DNA from: Thermoplasmata archaeon
GTDB lineage: Archaea; Thermoplasmatota; Thermoplasmata; UBA10834
Direction: 5' to 3'
DNA length: 43,857 nucleotides
Assembly (NCBI GenBank): GCA_029864565.1
Contig: JAOTTD010000015.1
Coordinates: 1 to 43,857 of the forward strand
This document shows, piece after piece, positions 34,988 through 43,129 of the stretch (the stretch's first letter is position 1; each line of letters opens with the position of its first letter). The notes below the pieces were generated by a model. That model saw nothing but the letters and a program-made list of their open reading frames with translations, had not been told where the DNA came from and made no database searches. The position numbers and the translations under genes are program-made.

Positions 34988-35743
34988 TTGGCTTCCGAAG
35001 GTGATGGACTGAACGACACGAACGGGGAAACCTTGGCCTCTCCAGAGCCAACGCTCGAGGAGGGCGCGTCCCCGGAGTTCGTGGGCGACCCGCAGGAGAT
35101 GTGGATCGAGGAGTACGAGCGCGAGGGCCGACGGGTCAAGCCGCGGAAGGAGCGCGAGGAACCGAGACGTCTGCTCCGTTGGATCGTCCTGGTCGCTGTG
35201 ATCATCGTGCTGGTGGTGTGGACGCTGATAAGCCCATCAGTTATGCCCGTGTCAGGGACCACTTATACAGAATCGGAAGAGACCGCGAACCTCGGGAGTG
35301 AGGCGTTCACGCAGAACGTTAGGATCGCCTCCGGCCTCATCAGCGTTGGCGCCACGACATGGGCGATTTCCATGTCGGGAGACCCGAACGCAACAGTGGA
35401 CGAGGATGCGGTTTTTCAGGTCATGGTTAGCAAGATGTCCGAGGATAACGGCGGTTTTTGGTTCAAGGGCACGGACATATCCCTCAGGAATGTCTCGTTC
35501 TACACAGTTGATGATGCCCTGATCGGTTGGATGACGGATAAGGAGGAGGAATCCGACAGGTCCATAGGAGAAGTTCATGCTATATTCACGGAGCCTGGAA
35601 TCTACGACTGCCACGTCACCGTTAAGTTCTCCGTCTACGAAATAATGAGAATAGGCTTCCTTCCCGCCGACAAGGTCTTGATCACCGTTGGCCTCTCGGA
35701 CCTGATCGTTGTCTCGGAGCGGGCTGAGCCGGGTTCACCGTAA
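34988..35743 (+). CDS. Single-pass membrane protein with outer domain
   Basis: About 251 residues from TTG 34988; the exact start is uncertain (TTG 34979 and 34946 are alternatives, ATG 35099 is too late to have a binding site). The order is an acidic, probably disordered N-terminus (about 1-45), a strongly basic stretch (E-R-E-G-R-R-V-K-P-R-K-E-R-E-E-P-R-R), a transmembrane helix (W-I-V-L-V-A-V-I-I-V-L-V-V-W-T-L), then an outer beta-rich domain of about 155 residues with W-A-I-S-M-S-G-D-P-N-A-T and a strand pattern ending V-L-I-T-V-G-L-S-D-L-I-V. The basic region before the helix places the C-terminal domain outside. No family recognised; the outer domain could be Ig-like. It starts next to the 23S promoter, divergent. 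Confidence 0.65.
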   Translation: MASEGDGLNDTNGETLASPEPTLEEGASPEFVGDPQEMWIEEYEREGRRVKPRKEREEPRRLLRWIVLVAVIIVLVVWTLISPSVMPVSGTTYTESEETANLGSEAFTQNVRIASGLISVGATTWAISMSGDPNATVDEDAVFQVMVSKMSEDNGGFWFKGTDISLRNVSFYTVDDALIGWMTDKEEESDRSIGEVHAIFTEPGIYDCHVTVKFSVYEIMRIGFLPADKVLITVGLSDLIVVSERAEPGSP

Positions 35744-35820
35744 GGTTCGACCTGGCCGATATGCCCTCGGGAAGGTGCGACAGCAGATAAATAGCAGGAT
35801 TGATATGCGAAGCCTCAAGC

Positions 35821-36462
35821 ATGTCCGAGATGGAGTTAATAATAATACGCCACGGTGAGACCAGCTGGAACCGCGAGCGGGTGTTTCGCGGACGGCGCGA
35901 CATCAGGCTGAACTCCGCAGGCATCACCCAGGCTGACGCCACCGCTAAAGCGCTCGAGGCCAAGGTCTTCGAGGCGATTTACACTAGCCCACTGAAACGC
36001 TCCCTTGTCACCGCCCGCAGGATCGCCAAGCCGCACGAGATAGCCATCCGCGAGGTTGACGGCTTCTCCGACATCAGCTATGGGGCCTGGGAGGGCCTTT
36101 CTGTCGAGACAGTGCAGCGCGAGTATCCGAAGCTCTACGAGAGATGGATTGAGAACCCTGCGAAGTCGAGATTCACCCGAGGCGAGAGCATGAAGCGTGC
36201 CTGGAAGCGCGTCAACAGCGCGCTGAGGGAGGTCATGTGGACGCACGGAACTGGCACGGTCGTAATCGTGTCCCACCGCATTCCGATTAAGATGATGACC
36301 GCCTATCTGCTCCATCAGAAGAGGGACACAATCGGGACGATAAGGCACGACCCGTGCGCGATGTCGGTATTCAAGGTCAAGCAGAGAGATTCCAAGCCCG
36401 TTATCCTTAACGACTCAAGCCATTTGAAAGGGCTCGACCTCCCGCCTCCGGAGGATTTCTAG
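35821..36462 (+). CDS. Histidine phosphatase family protein
   Basis: A 213-residue phosphoglycerate-mutase-like protein. The catalytic R-H-G-E-T motif with the nucleophilic His lies at 10-14, followed by G-R-R-D-I-R-L-N-S-A-G and Y-T-S-P-L-K-R-S-L-V-T-A; the second active-site His is in V-S-H-R near 145. Members remove phosphate from sugars, nucleotides or cobalamin precursors; the exact substrate is not visible. ATG 35821 is preceded by AGATAAATAG 29-38 bases upstream, a TATA box consistent with a short leader; ATG 35830 is an alternative. Its end overlaps the convergent HAD gene by four bases. Confidence 0.85.
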   Translation: MSEMELIIIRHGETSWNRERVFRGRRDIRLNSAGITQADATAKALEAKVFEAIYTSPLKRSLVTARRIAKPHEIAIREVDGFSDISYGAWEGLSVETVQREYPKLYERWIENPAKSRFTRGESMKRAWKRVNSALREVMWTHGTGTVVIVSHRIPIKMMTAYLLHQKRDTIGTIRHDPCAMSVFKVKQRDSKPVILNDSSHLKGLDLPPPEDF

Positions 36463-37163
36463 AGCCTTACGAACGCCTTCAGCGAATCAAGGTCTTTTAT
36501 CCGGAGGCAGTCACTGTCTGGGAAGAGGTCACCTCTGTCTATGAGAACCGCGTTCATCCCGGCATTGGCGGCTCCGACGACGTCCACCGCTGGCTTGTCG
36601 CCGATGTATATCGCCCGCGAAGATGCGATCCTGGATTCCTCGAGGGCGAAGTCGAATATCTCCTTAGACGGCTTCCTATGTCCGACCTCTGAAGATATCA
36701 CGACGGTGTCGAAGTACTTCTCCAGATCCAACCGTCGGAGCACTCGTCGTGCTAGGTCAGTGGCGTTCGATATGAGTCCAACATGGACGTCCACACGGCC
36801 GAGTCCGCTCAGCATCGGCTTCGCATCTGCGAAATCCATCCAATTCCCATCGTCCATCACCATTCTGCCCATGGAGTCGGAAAGGTCTCGGACGACGTCC
36901 TCGGCGCGAAGTCCGATGCCCAGGTTCGTCAGGACCGCCTTGTCGTACCCAAGCCAGAAATGCCTCTCGTCGTTACCCTGAATGCTGGCGAACCGCTCGT
37001 CGAGGTCTCTGTCCGCGGCTCTGAGCGCTTCTGCGATCGCAGCCCGACCAACCTCGTGGCCGTGGGTCAGCAGCACTTCGGACCATATCTGCTCCCTGGG
37101 TACAGTGGTGTCAACGAGCGTGCCCCCGAAGTCGAAGAATATCCCGTCCAGTTCCTCTGTCAT
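36459..37163 (-). CDS. HAD-superfamily hydrolase
   Basis: A 234-residue HAD protein with a helical cap inserted after motif I. Motif I is F-F-D-F-G-G-T-L-V-D at 9-18: D11 is the nucleophile, while the usual second Asp is replaced by Gly, a variant also found in dehalogenase-like and some phosphatase-like members. Motif II is L-I-S-N-A near 130, motif III K-P-S-K-E near 164-168 and motif IV I-G-D-K-P-A-V-D near 188-195. The substrate is unknown; with the usual catalytic acid missing, phosphatase activity is not certain. ATG start. It overlaps the stop of the histidine phosphatase gene on the other strand by four bases. Confidence 0.85.
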   Translation of the reverse strand: MTEELDGIFFDFGGTLVDTTVPREQIWSEVLLTHGHEVGRAAIAEALRAADRDLDERFASIQGNDERHFWLGYDKAVLTNLGIGLRAEDVVRDLSDSMGRMVMDDGNWMDFADAKPMLSGLGRVDVHVGLISNATDLARRVLRRLDLEKYFDTVVISSEVGHRKPSKEIFDFALEESRIASSRAIYIGDKPAVDVVGAANAGMNAVLIDRGDLFPDSDCLRIKDLDSLKAFVRL

Positions 37164-37248
37164 GAAATCGCCTTATCATCAGGTCATACTATGTAACCCT
37201 GCGGGCTGACATGTGCGGCCGCGCGGCCAAGTGCGGTCCTTTCGCCGT

Positions 37249-38109
37249 TCATCCATTGATGAGGTCTGGAACATCGGTCGGCAGCTTCGCGACTTTTACT
37301 CCCGCCGTCTCGAGCGCCTTCATCTTGCTGCTTGCGGTCCCTCTTCCCCTTGCGATTATTGCTCCGGCGTGTCCCATGCGTTTTCCTGGAGGCGCGGTTC
37401 TGCCGGCGATGTAAGCGACCACTGGTTTGGTCACCTCTTCCTTGATGAACTCAGCGGCGTCCTCCTCGGCGGTCCCGCCTATCTCTCCCACGAGGACTAT
37501 CCTCTTGGTCTCGGACTCCTCCTGGAATAGCTTGAGCACGTCCACGAACCCAGTTCCGGGGATGCGATCGCCGCCTATCCCGACGCAGGTGGACTGGCCT
37601 ATCCCACTTTCGCTCATCGCATTGACTATCTCGTACGTGAGCGTCCCGGACCGGGAGACTACGCCGACATCGCCCTTGCTGAATATCTTGTTGGGCAATA
37701 TGCCAATCTTCGCGACACCTGGCGTTCCCAGGCCAGGGCAGTTGGGGCCGATCAGAGTCACTCCCCTTGCCCTGGCAACGGCGACGAATTGGATCGCGTC
37801 GTGGATTGGCACGTGCTCGGTCACTGCGACTATCGTGCCGATTCCAGCATCGACCGCTTCGAGAACAGCCGACTTGGTGAACGGGGCAGGCACGAAGACA
37901 CAGGACGCGTTGGCTCCAGTCCTCTCGACTGCCTCGTCCACTGTGTCGAACACAGGCACTCCGTGGACCTCCTGCCCGCCCTTGCCTGGGGTGACGCCTG
38001 CGACTACCTTGGTGCCGAAGTCCATCATCGCTTGCGTGTGATATGTTCCCTGATATCCCGTGATGCCCTGGACAACGACCTTGGTCTCAGAATCGATTAT
38101 GACCGCCAA
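37249..38109 (-). CDS. sucD: Succinyl-CoA synthetase, alpha subunit
   Basis: The alpha subunit of the ADP-forming succinyl-CoA ligase, which binds CoA and carries the phosphohistidine. A start at TTG 38109 gives M-A-V-I-I-D-S and leaves GAGGTGA five bases upstream; GTG 38118 in the same frame is closer to that site than is usual. The 286-residue product shows the CoA-binding Rossmann domain ([11 protein letters not shown]), G-P-N-C-P-G near 121-126, S-R-S-G-T-L-T-Y-E and the catalytic H247 in G-H-A-G-A-I-I. It interconverts succinyl-CoA and succinate with ATP formation in the citric acid cycle. Directly follows sucC. Confidence 0.95.
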   Translation of the reverse strand: MAVIIDSETKVVVQGITGYQGTYHTQAMMDFGTKVVAGVTPGKGGQEVHGVPVFDTVDEAVERTGANASCVFVPAPFTKSAVLEAVDAGIGTIVAVTEHVPIHDAIQFVAVARARGVTLIGPNCPGLGTPGVAKIGILPNKIFSKGDVGVVSRSGTLTYEIVNAMSESGIGQSTCVGIGGDRIPGTGFVDVLKLFQEESETKRIVLVGEIGGTAEEDAAEFIKEEVTKPVVAYIAGRTAPPGKRMGHAGAIIARGRGTASSKMKALETAGVKVAKLPTDVPDLING

Positions 38110-38114
38110 GCATG

Positions 38115-39218
38115 TCACCTCAGGGATTCTTTGGCCGCGAGTTCGGCGGCCTCGCTCAGGCCGGATGCCGGGATCATACCAGCGTTCCTGAGCATCTCTC
38201 TCGCGTTCTCCTCGTTCACTCCCTTTATTCTGGCCACTATTGGCGTCGTAATCCGCCTCTCCTCCATCGCCTCAAGAAGTCCTGCGGCGACGGTGTCGCA
38301 TTTGGTGATTCCTCCGAAGATATTGACCAGGATGACCGCCGGTTCAGCCTCCTCCATGAGGAGCATGGCCTCCTTGACCTTCTTCGGATCGTCGGTGCCG
38401 CCCAGGTCGAGGAACACGCCCGCCTTGCCGTTGAACATGTTGAGACTGTCTAGGGTCGCCATGGTCAGCCCCGCACCGTTTGCTATCACACCTATGTTGC
38501 CGTCCAGCTGCACGAACGCGATGTCCAACTCCTTCGCCTTTTCCTCTAGTGGGGTGAGATCTTCCTTCAATCCGGAGTATTCGTCATGTCTGAACATTGA
38601 GTCGGAGTCTATCGTGACCTTCGCATCGCCAGCAATCACATCGCATTCCTTTGTCACGACGAGAGGGTTGATCTCTGCGAGTTCCGCATCCTCTCCGACA
38701 GCCAATTCATAGAGATGGCCACACAGTCTCGCCATCTGTGCCGCCTGGTTCCCGGTCAGTCCAACGAATGATGCAATCCGTCTGCCGATGTACTGTTGGT
38801 ATCCGATCAGCGGGTCGACGGGAATCATGAGCATCTTCTCCTCGGGGACCGATTCTATGTCCATTCCGCCATCGGGCGATGCCATGAACAGGACGGACCG
38901 CATGCTCCTGTCAATCGTGAGTCCGAGGTATATTTCTCTGGCCACGTCAATCCGTTCCTCAAGCAGTACCTCCTTCGTCGTATATCCACTGATGTTCATG
39001 CCCAATATTGAAGAGGCGCATTTCCGCGCCTCCTCGACGTCGTCCGCTGGTTTGATGCCCCCAGCTTTTCCCCTGCCGCCAATGAGGACCTGTGCCTTCA
39101 CCATCACCGGACCCGCGATTTCGGTTATCTCGTCCGGGGACGATACGACGAACCCCTCAGGGACAGGGATCCCGTATCTCCTCATCAGCTCCTTGGCCTT
39201 GTACTCCAACAGTTTCAT
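38115..39218 (-). CDS. sucC: Succinyl-CoA synthetase, beta subunit
   Basis: The ATP-grasp beta subunit, 367 residues from ATG 39218 ([11 protein letters not shown]), partner of sucD. Visible are [17 protein letters not shown] near 41-57 (nucleotide site), A-E-I-N-P-L-V-V near 200-207 (metal site) and the C-terminal [10 protein letters not shown] with the glycine-rich loop that meets the alpha subunit. An in-frame ATG at 39251 would add an Arg-rich stretch that falls at the expected transcript start and is rejected. First gene of a two-gene operon; the gap to sucD is five bases. Confidence 0.95.
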   Translation of the reverse strand: MKLLEYKAKELMRRYGIPVPEGFVVSSPDEITEIAGPVMVKAQVLIGGRGKAGGIKPADDVEEARKCASSILGMNISGYTTKEVLLEERIDVAREIYLGLTIDRSMRSVLFMASPDGGMDIESVPEEKMLMIPVDPLIGYQQYIGRRIASFVGLTGNQAAQMARLCGHLYELAVGEDAELAEINPLVVTKECDVIAGDAKVTIDSDSMFRHDEYSGLKEDLTPLEEKAKELDIAFVQLDGNIGVIANGAGLTMATLDSLNMFNGKAGVFLDLGGTDDPKKVKEAMLLMEEAEPAVILVNIFGGITKCDTVAAGLLEAMEERRITTPIVARIKGVNEENAREMLRNAGMIPASGLSEAAELAAKESLR

Positions 39219-39266
39219 GAGCCAACGCCTTCTTCGTTTTCCTCGTCGCAAGAAGCGGGCGCATAC

Positions 39267-39276
39267 GTATTTATTC
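39267..39276 (-). promoter_or_regulatory. TATA box of the sucCD operon
   Basis: On the minus strand the sequence reads GAATAAATAC, embedded in GACAACGAATAAAT (39269-39282), which is identical to the sequence at 34779-34792 in the 23S promoter. The predicted transcript start near 39245 leaves about 25 bases before the sucC ATG. Confidence 0.6.
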
Positions 39277-39382
39277 GTTGTCTAAGGATAACATCACTCC
39301 ATCCGTTTCTCAATCCTCAGACGCAGTATAACAGTGGAATTATCGAAAGCCTTATCACAAGACCCAGCAATCAACCACTTCG

Positions 39383-39967
39383 ATGGAGAAGGATGTTAAG
39401 GTCGGAACGCTGGTTTTGATGTCTCTGTCCATCTTCGCCGCTCTCGTCGTTACGGCGTTCGTGGTCCCGTTCGAGGACACCCTCACGCGAGTGTTCTTCG
39501 TTGGCCTCGCCGCAGCCCTTGCTTCAATCAACGTCGCCGGGTTCTTCATGATATGGCGGTCGTCGCCGACCATCATAGACGAGATCTTTCTCATGACGCC
39601 AGCCGGTATGTTGCTGAAGCATTACACCCGCAGACTGAGACCTGATCAGGACGAGAACATAATGGCGGGCATGCTGACGGCCGTCCAGAGCTTCATCAAG
39701 GAGAGCTTCGACGAGCGCGGAGGGCGGCTCAAGGAAATCAGGTTCGAGAACTACGACATACTCATATCTCATTCGAGAAGCGTCGTGGTCGCCGCGATAA
39801 TATCGACGAAGAAGCCCGAGAGGCTGAGGAGCCAGCTAAGACAGGTCACGGAAGAGTTGGAGGAGCGTTTCGGAGAGAGGCTGACAAAGTGGTCCGGTGA
39901 CAAGGCCGAGATCGGGGATGTGGACCACGTAATGAAACAGCTCATCAGCGGCAAGTACCGCAGATGA
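39383..39967 (+). CDS. Two-pass membrane protein with roadblock-like cytosolic domain
   Basis: A 194-residue protein. Two hydrophobic segments at about 8-29 and 35-57 anchor it. The following soluble region (about 62-165) has the layout of a roadblock/longin-type domain: I-D-E-I-F-L-M-T-P-A-G-M-L-L-K-H-Y, a long helix (E-N-I-M-A-G-M-L-T-A-V-Q-S-F-I-K-E), then strands R-L-K-E-I-R-F-E-N-Y-D-I-L-I-S-H and S-V-V-V-A-A-I-I-S, and a closing helix (L-R-Q-V-T-E-E-L-E-E-R). Roadblock proteins are partners or regulators of Ras-like GTPases (MglB, Ragulator). The assignment is by pattern only. An AGCCTTATC element 28-36 bases upstream fits a leaderless ATG. Immediately upstream of a Ras-like GTPase gene on the same strand. 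Confidence 0.6.
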   Translation: MEKDVKVGTLVLMSLSIFAALVVTAFVVPFEDTLTRVFFVGLAAALASINVAGFFMIWRSSPTIIDEIFLMTPAGMLLKHYTRRLRPDQDENIMAGMLTAVQSFIKESFDERGGRLKEIRFENYDILISHSRSVVVAAIISTKKPERLRSQLRQVTEELEERFGERLTKWSGDKAEIGDVDHVMKQLISGKYRR

Positions 39968-40001
39968 ATGGCATGAGGTGCGGGCGGGCCAAAGCATGTG
40001 G

Positions 40002-40013
40002 TAAAAGCTTTTA
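40002..40013 (+). promoter_or_regulatory. Palindromic TATA element of the Ras-like GTPase gene
   Basis: TAAAAGCTTTTA, a perfect 12-base palindrome followed by ATC, ends 27 bases before the ATG at 40041, so the GTPase mRNA should be leaderless. A similar palindrome precedes the metallo-beta-lactamase gene at 40918. Confidence 0.55.
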
Positions 40014-40040
40014 ATCTGCCTGGCACCTATTTCGCCCGAG

Positions 40041-40853
40041 ATGGAGCTCCGGGAGATACTCAAGAAGGTCGTCCTGCTCGGGGACGGCGGGGTCGGTAAG
40101 ACCTCTCTCATCGCCAGGTACGTTGTGAACAAGTTCGACGACAAGTACATAGCCACCATAGGCACGAAAGTCTCCAGGAAGGACATCCAGATAATCAAGC
40201 CCAACCTGATAATCAACCTGCGCATGATGATATGGGACATCCTCGGGCAGAAGGAGTACTCAAAGATCCGTTCGGCGAGCCTAAGCGGGGCGCAAGGACT
40301 CATCTTGGTGGGCGACCTTTCGCGGGAGGAGACCATCAACAGCCTCATGGAATTCTGGCTGAAGGAGGCGGAGGCCATCGTGGGGCCGGTGCCGACTGTG
40401 CTCGTGGGCAACAAGGCAGACCTAGCTGATAAGGAGAAGATGTCCGCGACGGTGCTCGAATCTGAGGGGCAGCGGCGAGGCTATCCGATATTCATCGCCA
40501 GTGCGAAAACAGGGGAGAACGTCGAGAACATATTCGCAACGCTGGGAGAACTGATGGTAGAAGACATCTCGGTTCCGACCCCGGCAGAATCCGACGGCCC
40601 GAAGACGCTTGCTGAGGTAGTCGATTTCATCGTCCAAGATTTCTGCGCTCAGTACGGAGACCTTGAGAAGGCCATGTTGATCGTCCAGCACCAGCTTCAG
40701 GAGGCGGGCGTGGACATCCGCAGACCACACAGGGACGCCGTTCTTGCAGCGATCGAGGGGCTTGCGAAGGCGGAGGAGCTGTCTTTGTCGAAGACAGTAT
40801 CGTTGGTCAATCTCGAGGAACGCAGGAAGATGGTCGTCTTGGCGAAGGACTAA
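40041..40853 (+). CDS. Ras/Rab-like small GTPase with C-terminal extension
   Basis: A 270-residue protein. Residues 1-170 form a Ras-superfamily G domain: G1 G14-D-G-G-V-G-K-T-S22, a G2 Thr in A-T-I-G-T (38-42), G3 W65-D-I-L-G-Q70, G4 N124-K-A-D127 and G5 S154-A-K156. The WDxxGQ motif with its Gln and the T-I-G-T switch I are strikingly Rab-like. A C-terminal domain of about 90 residues (helical, with V-V-D-F-I-V-Q-D-F-C-A-Q-Y-G-D) follows; it has no lipid-modification motif and is not one I recognise. The neighbouring membrane protein with a roadblock-like region is a plausible regulator or anchor. Cellular process unknown. Confidence 0.9.
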   Translation: MELREILKKVVLLGDGGVGKTSLIARYVVNKFDDKYIATIGTKVSRKDIQIIKPNLIINLRMMIWDILGQKEYSKIRSASLSGAQGLILVGDLSREETINSLMEFWLKEAEAIVGPVPTVLVGNKADLADKEKMSATVLESEGQRRGYPIFIASAKTGENVENIFATLGELMVEDISVPTPAESDGPKTLAEVVDFIVQDFCAQYGDLEKAMLIVQHQLQEAGVDIRRPHRDAVLAAIEGLAKAEELSLSKTVSLVNLEERRKMVVLAKD

Positions 40854-40917
40854 GCTCGCGCGGCCAGTTGATTCGACGGGATATTGCCGCCGATCTATCC
40901 TTCGACTGTTACGAGGC

Positions 40918-40930
40918 TAAAGCTTTAAAA
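40918..40930 (+). promoter_or_regulatory. Palindromic TATA element of the metallo-beta-lactamase gene
   Basis: TAAAGCTTTAAAA contains the palindrome TAAAGCTTTA and ends 24 bases before the ATG at 40955. It resembles the element at 40002-40013 in sequence and spacing. Confidence 0.5.
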
Positions 40931-40954
40931 GGCCGGCGTTATCCCCTTCACAGA

Positions 40955-41602
40955 ATGAAGGTCCACTATATCGCGGGAGTGGCCTACGACAGCAACGTGT
41001 ATCTGCTGGAGGACGACGACCCCATAATCGTGGACACGGGGACGGGTATGAGCGCTGGCTCGACCTTGGGAGAGCTGTCCAAGATAGTCCCGCTCGAGGA
41101 CATCGGGAGGATCGTGCTCACACACTCGCACTACGACCACATCGGCGGGGCGGAGGCGATGTGCGAGGCCACAGGGGCGAAGCTGTACCTTCACGAGGCA
41201 GAGGCCGACCCTATGAGGGCTGGAGATATGTCGTTGACCGCTAGCAGGATGTTTGGCAAGGCCATAGGCAAGATGGACGTGGAGCCTCTGAGAGAGGGGC
41301 AGGAGCTGCGATGCGGTTCCTCCGTTCTCGAGGTCCTCCACACGCCAGGCCACTCGCCAGGCAGCCTGGCGTTGTTCGATGGAGAGTCACGCTCCGCTAT
41401 CGTCGGCGACACAGTCTTCTGCGACGGTGGCGTGGGCAGATGGGACCTTCCAGGAGGGGACCTCCGGAAGTTGAAGTCGTCCCTCGAACGCCTTAAAACG
41501 CTTGGACTAAAGAACATGTATCCGGGCCACGGGTCGTATGCGGAAGGAGACGCCGAGTATCACCTGCGGTTGTCGGCTGAATACTTAGAGAGGGCATACT
41601 GA
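40955..41602 (+). CDS. Metallo-beta-lactamase fold hydrolase
   Basis: A 215-residue protein of the glyoxalase II-like MBL group. The zinc motif T-H-S-H-Y-D-H-I-G-G is at about 55-64, with an upstream I-V-D-T-G-T-G; the later ligands are the His in H-T-P-G-H-S-P-G (near 132-139), the Asp in I-V-G-D-T-V-F (near 152-158) and the His in Y-P-G-H-G-S (near 191-196). Two-metal hydrolase activity on a thioester, lactone or phosphoester is likely, but the substrate cannot be told. The start is the ATG at 40955, behind a TATA palindrome; a longer frame from 40868 overlaps the promoter. Its stop overlaps the start of the TsaC/Sua5 gene (TGATG). Confidence 0.87.
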   Translation: MKVHYIAGVAYDSNVYLLEDDDPIIVDTGTGMSAGSTLGELSKIVPLEDIGRIVLTHSHYDHIGGAEAMCEATGAKLYLHEAEADPMRAGDMSLTASRMFGKAIGKMDVEPLREGQELRCGSSVLEVLHTPGHSPGSLALFDGESRSAIVGDTVFCDGGVGRWDLPGGDLRKLKSSLERLKTLGLKNMYPGHGSYAEGDAEYHLRLSAEYLERAY

Positions 41603-42249
41603 TGAAAGTGGTCAAGTGTGCGGACAACAAGGGCGTGTGTAGGAACTGCAAGATGTCGGACGAGGAGTTGGATGAAATAGTATCCGTGCTCAAGGCGGGC
41701 GAGCTCATCGTATACCCTACGGACACACTCTACGGCATAGGGGCGGACCCGTTCAACGAGAGCTCGGTTAAGAAGGTCTTTCTTGCGAAGAACCGACCGT
41801 TTGACATGCCGCTGTCGATTGCCGTCAGCAACGAGAAGATGATGGAGAGCGTCGCGGTCCTGAACAACAACGCGCGCAAGCTGATACGAGCGTTCCTGCC
41901 GGGAGCGCTTACGATACTGCTCACCAGGAAACCGAGCATCCCTGACATCTTGACGTCTGGCGCGAACCAGGTCGGGATACGCATTCCAGACCATCCGCTC
42001 GCGATAAGGATAATAGACAGATTCGGCCCGATAACGTCAACGAGCGCGAACCTCCACTCGCACAAGAACCCCATCGACTCCAGGCTGCCGTTGAAGGACC
42101 TCAGGGACACCGTCAAGATATGCATTGACTGCGGCAAAACGGTCAAGGCAGAGCCTTCAACGATTGTTGACGTCTCAGATGGCACCGTCGAGGTAATCAG
42201 GAAAGGCGCCATCTCTCAGGAGGAGATTGAGAACGCCCTGCGTGAATGA
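41602..42249 (+). CDS. Threonylcarbamoyl-AMP synthase (TsaC/Sua5/YrdC)
   Basis: A 215-residue single-domain YrdC protein. It makes threonylcarbamoyl-AMP from threonine, bicarbonate and ATP, the first step of t6A37 formation in ANN-decoding tRNAs. Signatures are I-V-Y-P-T-D-T-L-Y-G-I-G near 36-47, K-N-R-P-F-D-M-P-L near 63-71, P-G-A-L-T-I-L-L near 95-102, G-I-R-I-P-D-H-P near 124-131 and S-T-S-A-N near 144-148. A short Cys-containing N-terminus (K-C-A-D-N-K-G-V-C-R-N-C) precedes the domain and is unusual. The C-terminal Sua5 domain is missing, as in TsaC. ATG 41602 overlaps the previous stop. It overlaps the next gene by eight bases. Confidence 0.92.
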   Translation: MKVVKCADNKGVCRNCKMSDEELDEIVSVLKAGELIVYPTDTLYGIGADPFNESSVKKVFLAKNRPFDMPLSIAVSNEKMMESVAVLNNNARKLIRAFLPGALTILLTRKPSIPDILTSGANQVGIRIPDHPLAIRIIDRFGPITSTSANLHSHKNPIDSRLPLKDLRDTVKICIDCGKTVKAEPSTIVDVSDGTVEVIRKGAISQEEIENALRE

Positions 42250-43129
42250 TGATATTCTGGACAAGCTCGTCCGTGCCGGGAAGATAGCCGGTGAAGCACG
42301 GGAGTTCGCTGTTGAGAACGTGAGGACGGGAGGCAGCGCCCTGGAACTCGTAGAAGCGGTCGAAGAACTCATCAGGTCCAAGGGCGCGGAGTGCGCTTTT
42401 CCTGTTAACATCGGCGTGAACGAGGTCGCAGCCCATTATACTCCGTCGAAGGAAACAGACATTACTTTTAGAATCGGCGATGTCGTCAAGATCGATATCG
42501 GCGCCCATGTGGACGGATATCCGGGAGACACAGCGGCGACCGTTGAGGTGGGGACGAGAAATCATTCCGCGATGGTAGAAGCCGCTGAGTCCGCCCTTGA
42601 GATGTGCATCGAGATGGTCTCTCCTGGAACTACGGTTTCAGCCATGGGTGGAGTGATTGAGAGAGCCATAACCGGTGCTGGCTTCAAACCCATACAGAAC
42701 CTTACGGGACACAGCATGGAGCGGTTCAACCTTCACGCGGGTCTGAGCCTCCCGAACATCAAGAATCGGGATCGGTCCGCGATAAAAGAGGGCATGATAT
42801 TGGCCATCGAACCATTCTCCACAACCGGGAAAGGCAAGGTGGACGGTGGGTCCAAAGGAGGGATTTACAGGCTCATGCGCGACCGCAGGGCCCCGCCAGA
42901 GATTTCCACTCTGTTCTCGAGAATCCAATCTTCGTTCGGCGGCTTCCCGTTCGCTGGTAGATGGTGCGACGATTTGCATCCGCAGGTGTCAACCCTCCTT
43001 CCCAAGATGGTCAGGATGGGGATGATTATGAGCTATCCGATTCTCATTGAGGCTGGAAAAGGAGCCGTCGCGCAGGCCGAGCATTCCGTCCTTGTGAACG
43101 CAGCTGGATGTCTCGTGTTGACTCGTTGA
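42242..43129 (+). CDS. map: Methionine aminopeptidase, type II
   Basis: A 295-residue M24 enzyme that removes the initiator methionine from new proteins. Metal ligands are all present: D85 (K-I-D-I-G-A-H-V-D), D96 (P-G-D-T-A), H157 (T-G-H-S-M-E), E190 (A-I-E-P-F) and E280 (A-Q-A-E-H-S); H65 in A-A-H-Y-T-P is the catalytic His. The helical insertion after H157 (about 205-255) defines type II, the archaeal/eukaryotic form. The start is GTG 42242, inside the end of the TsaC/Sua5 gene; the TTG at 42227 in the same frame would overlap further. Third gene of an overlapping MBL-TsaC-Map run that links translation-related functions. Confidence 0.95.
   Translation: MNDDILDKLVRAGKIAGEAREFAVENVRTGGSALELVEAVEELIRSKGAECAFPVNIGVNEVAAHYTPSKETDITFRIGDVVKIDIGAHVDGYPGDTAATVEVGTRNHSAMVEAAESALEMCIEMVSPGTTVSAMGGVIERAITGAGFKPIQNLTGHSMERFNLHAGLSLPNIKNRDRSAIKEGMILAIEPFSTTGKGKVDGGSKGGIYRLMRDRRAPPEISTLFSRIQSSFGGFPFAGRWCDDLHPQVSTLLPKMVRMGMIMSYPILIEAGKGAVAQAEHSVLVNAAGCLVLTR

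Noticed and set aside
34988-35743. Gene considered as part of the rRNA transcription unit
   Set aside because: It lies on the opposite strand, divergent from the 23S promoter, with its own TATA box.
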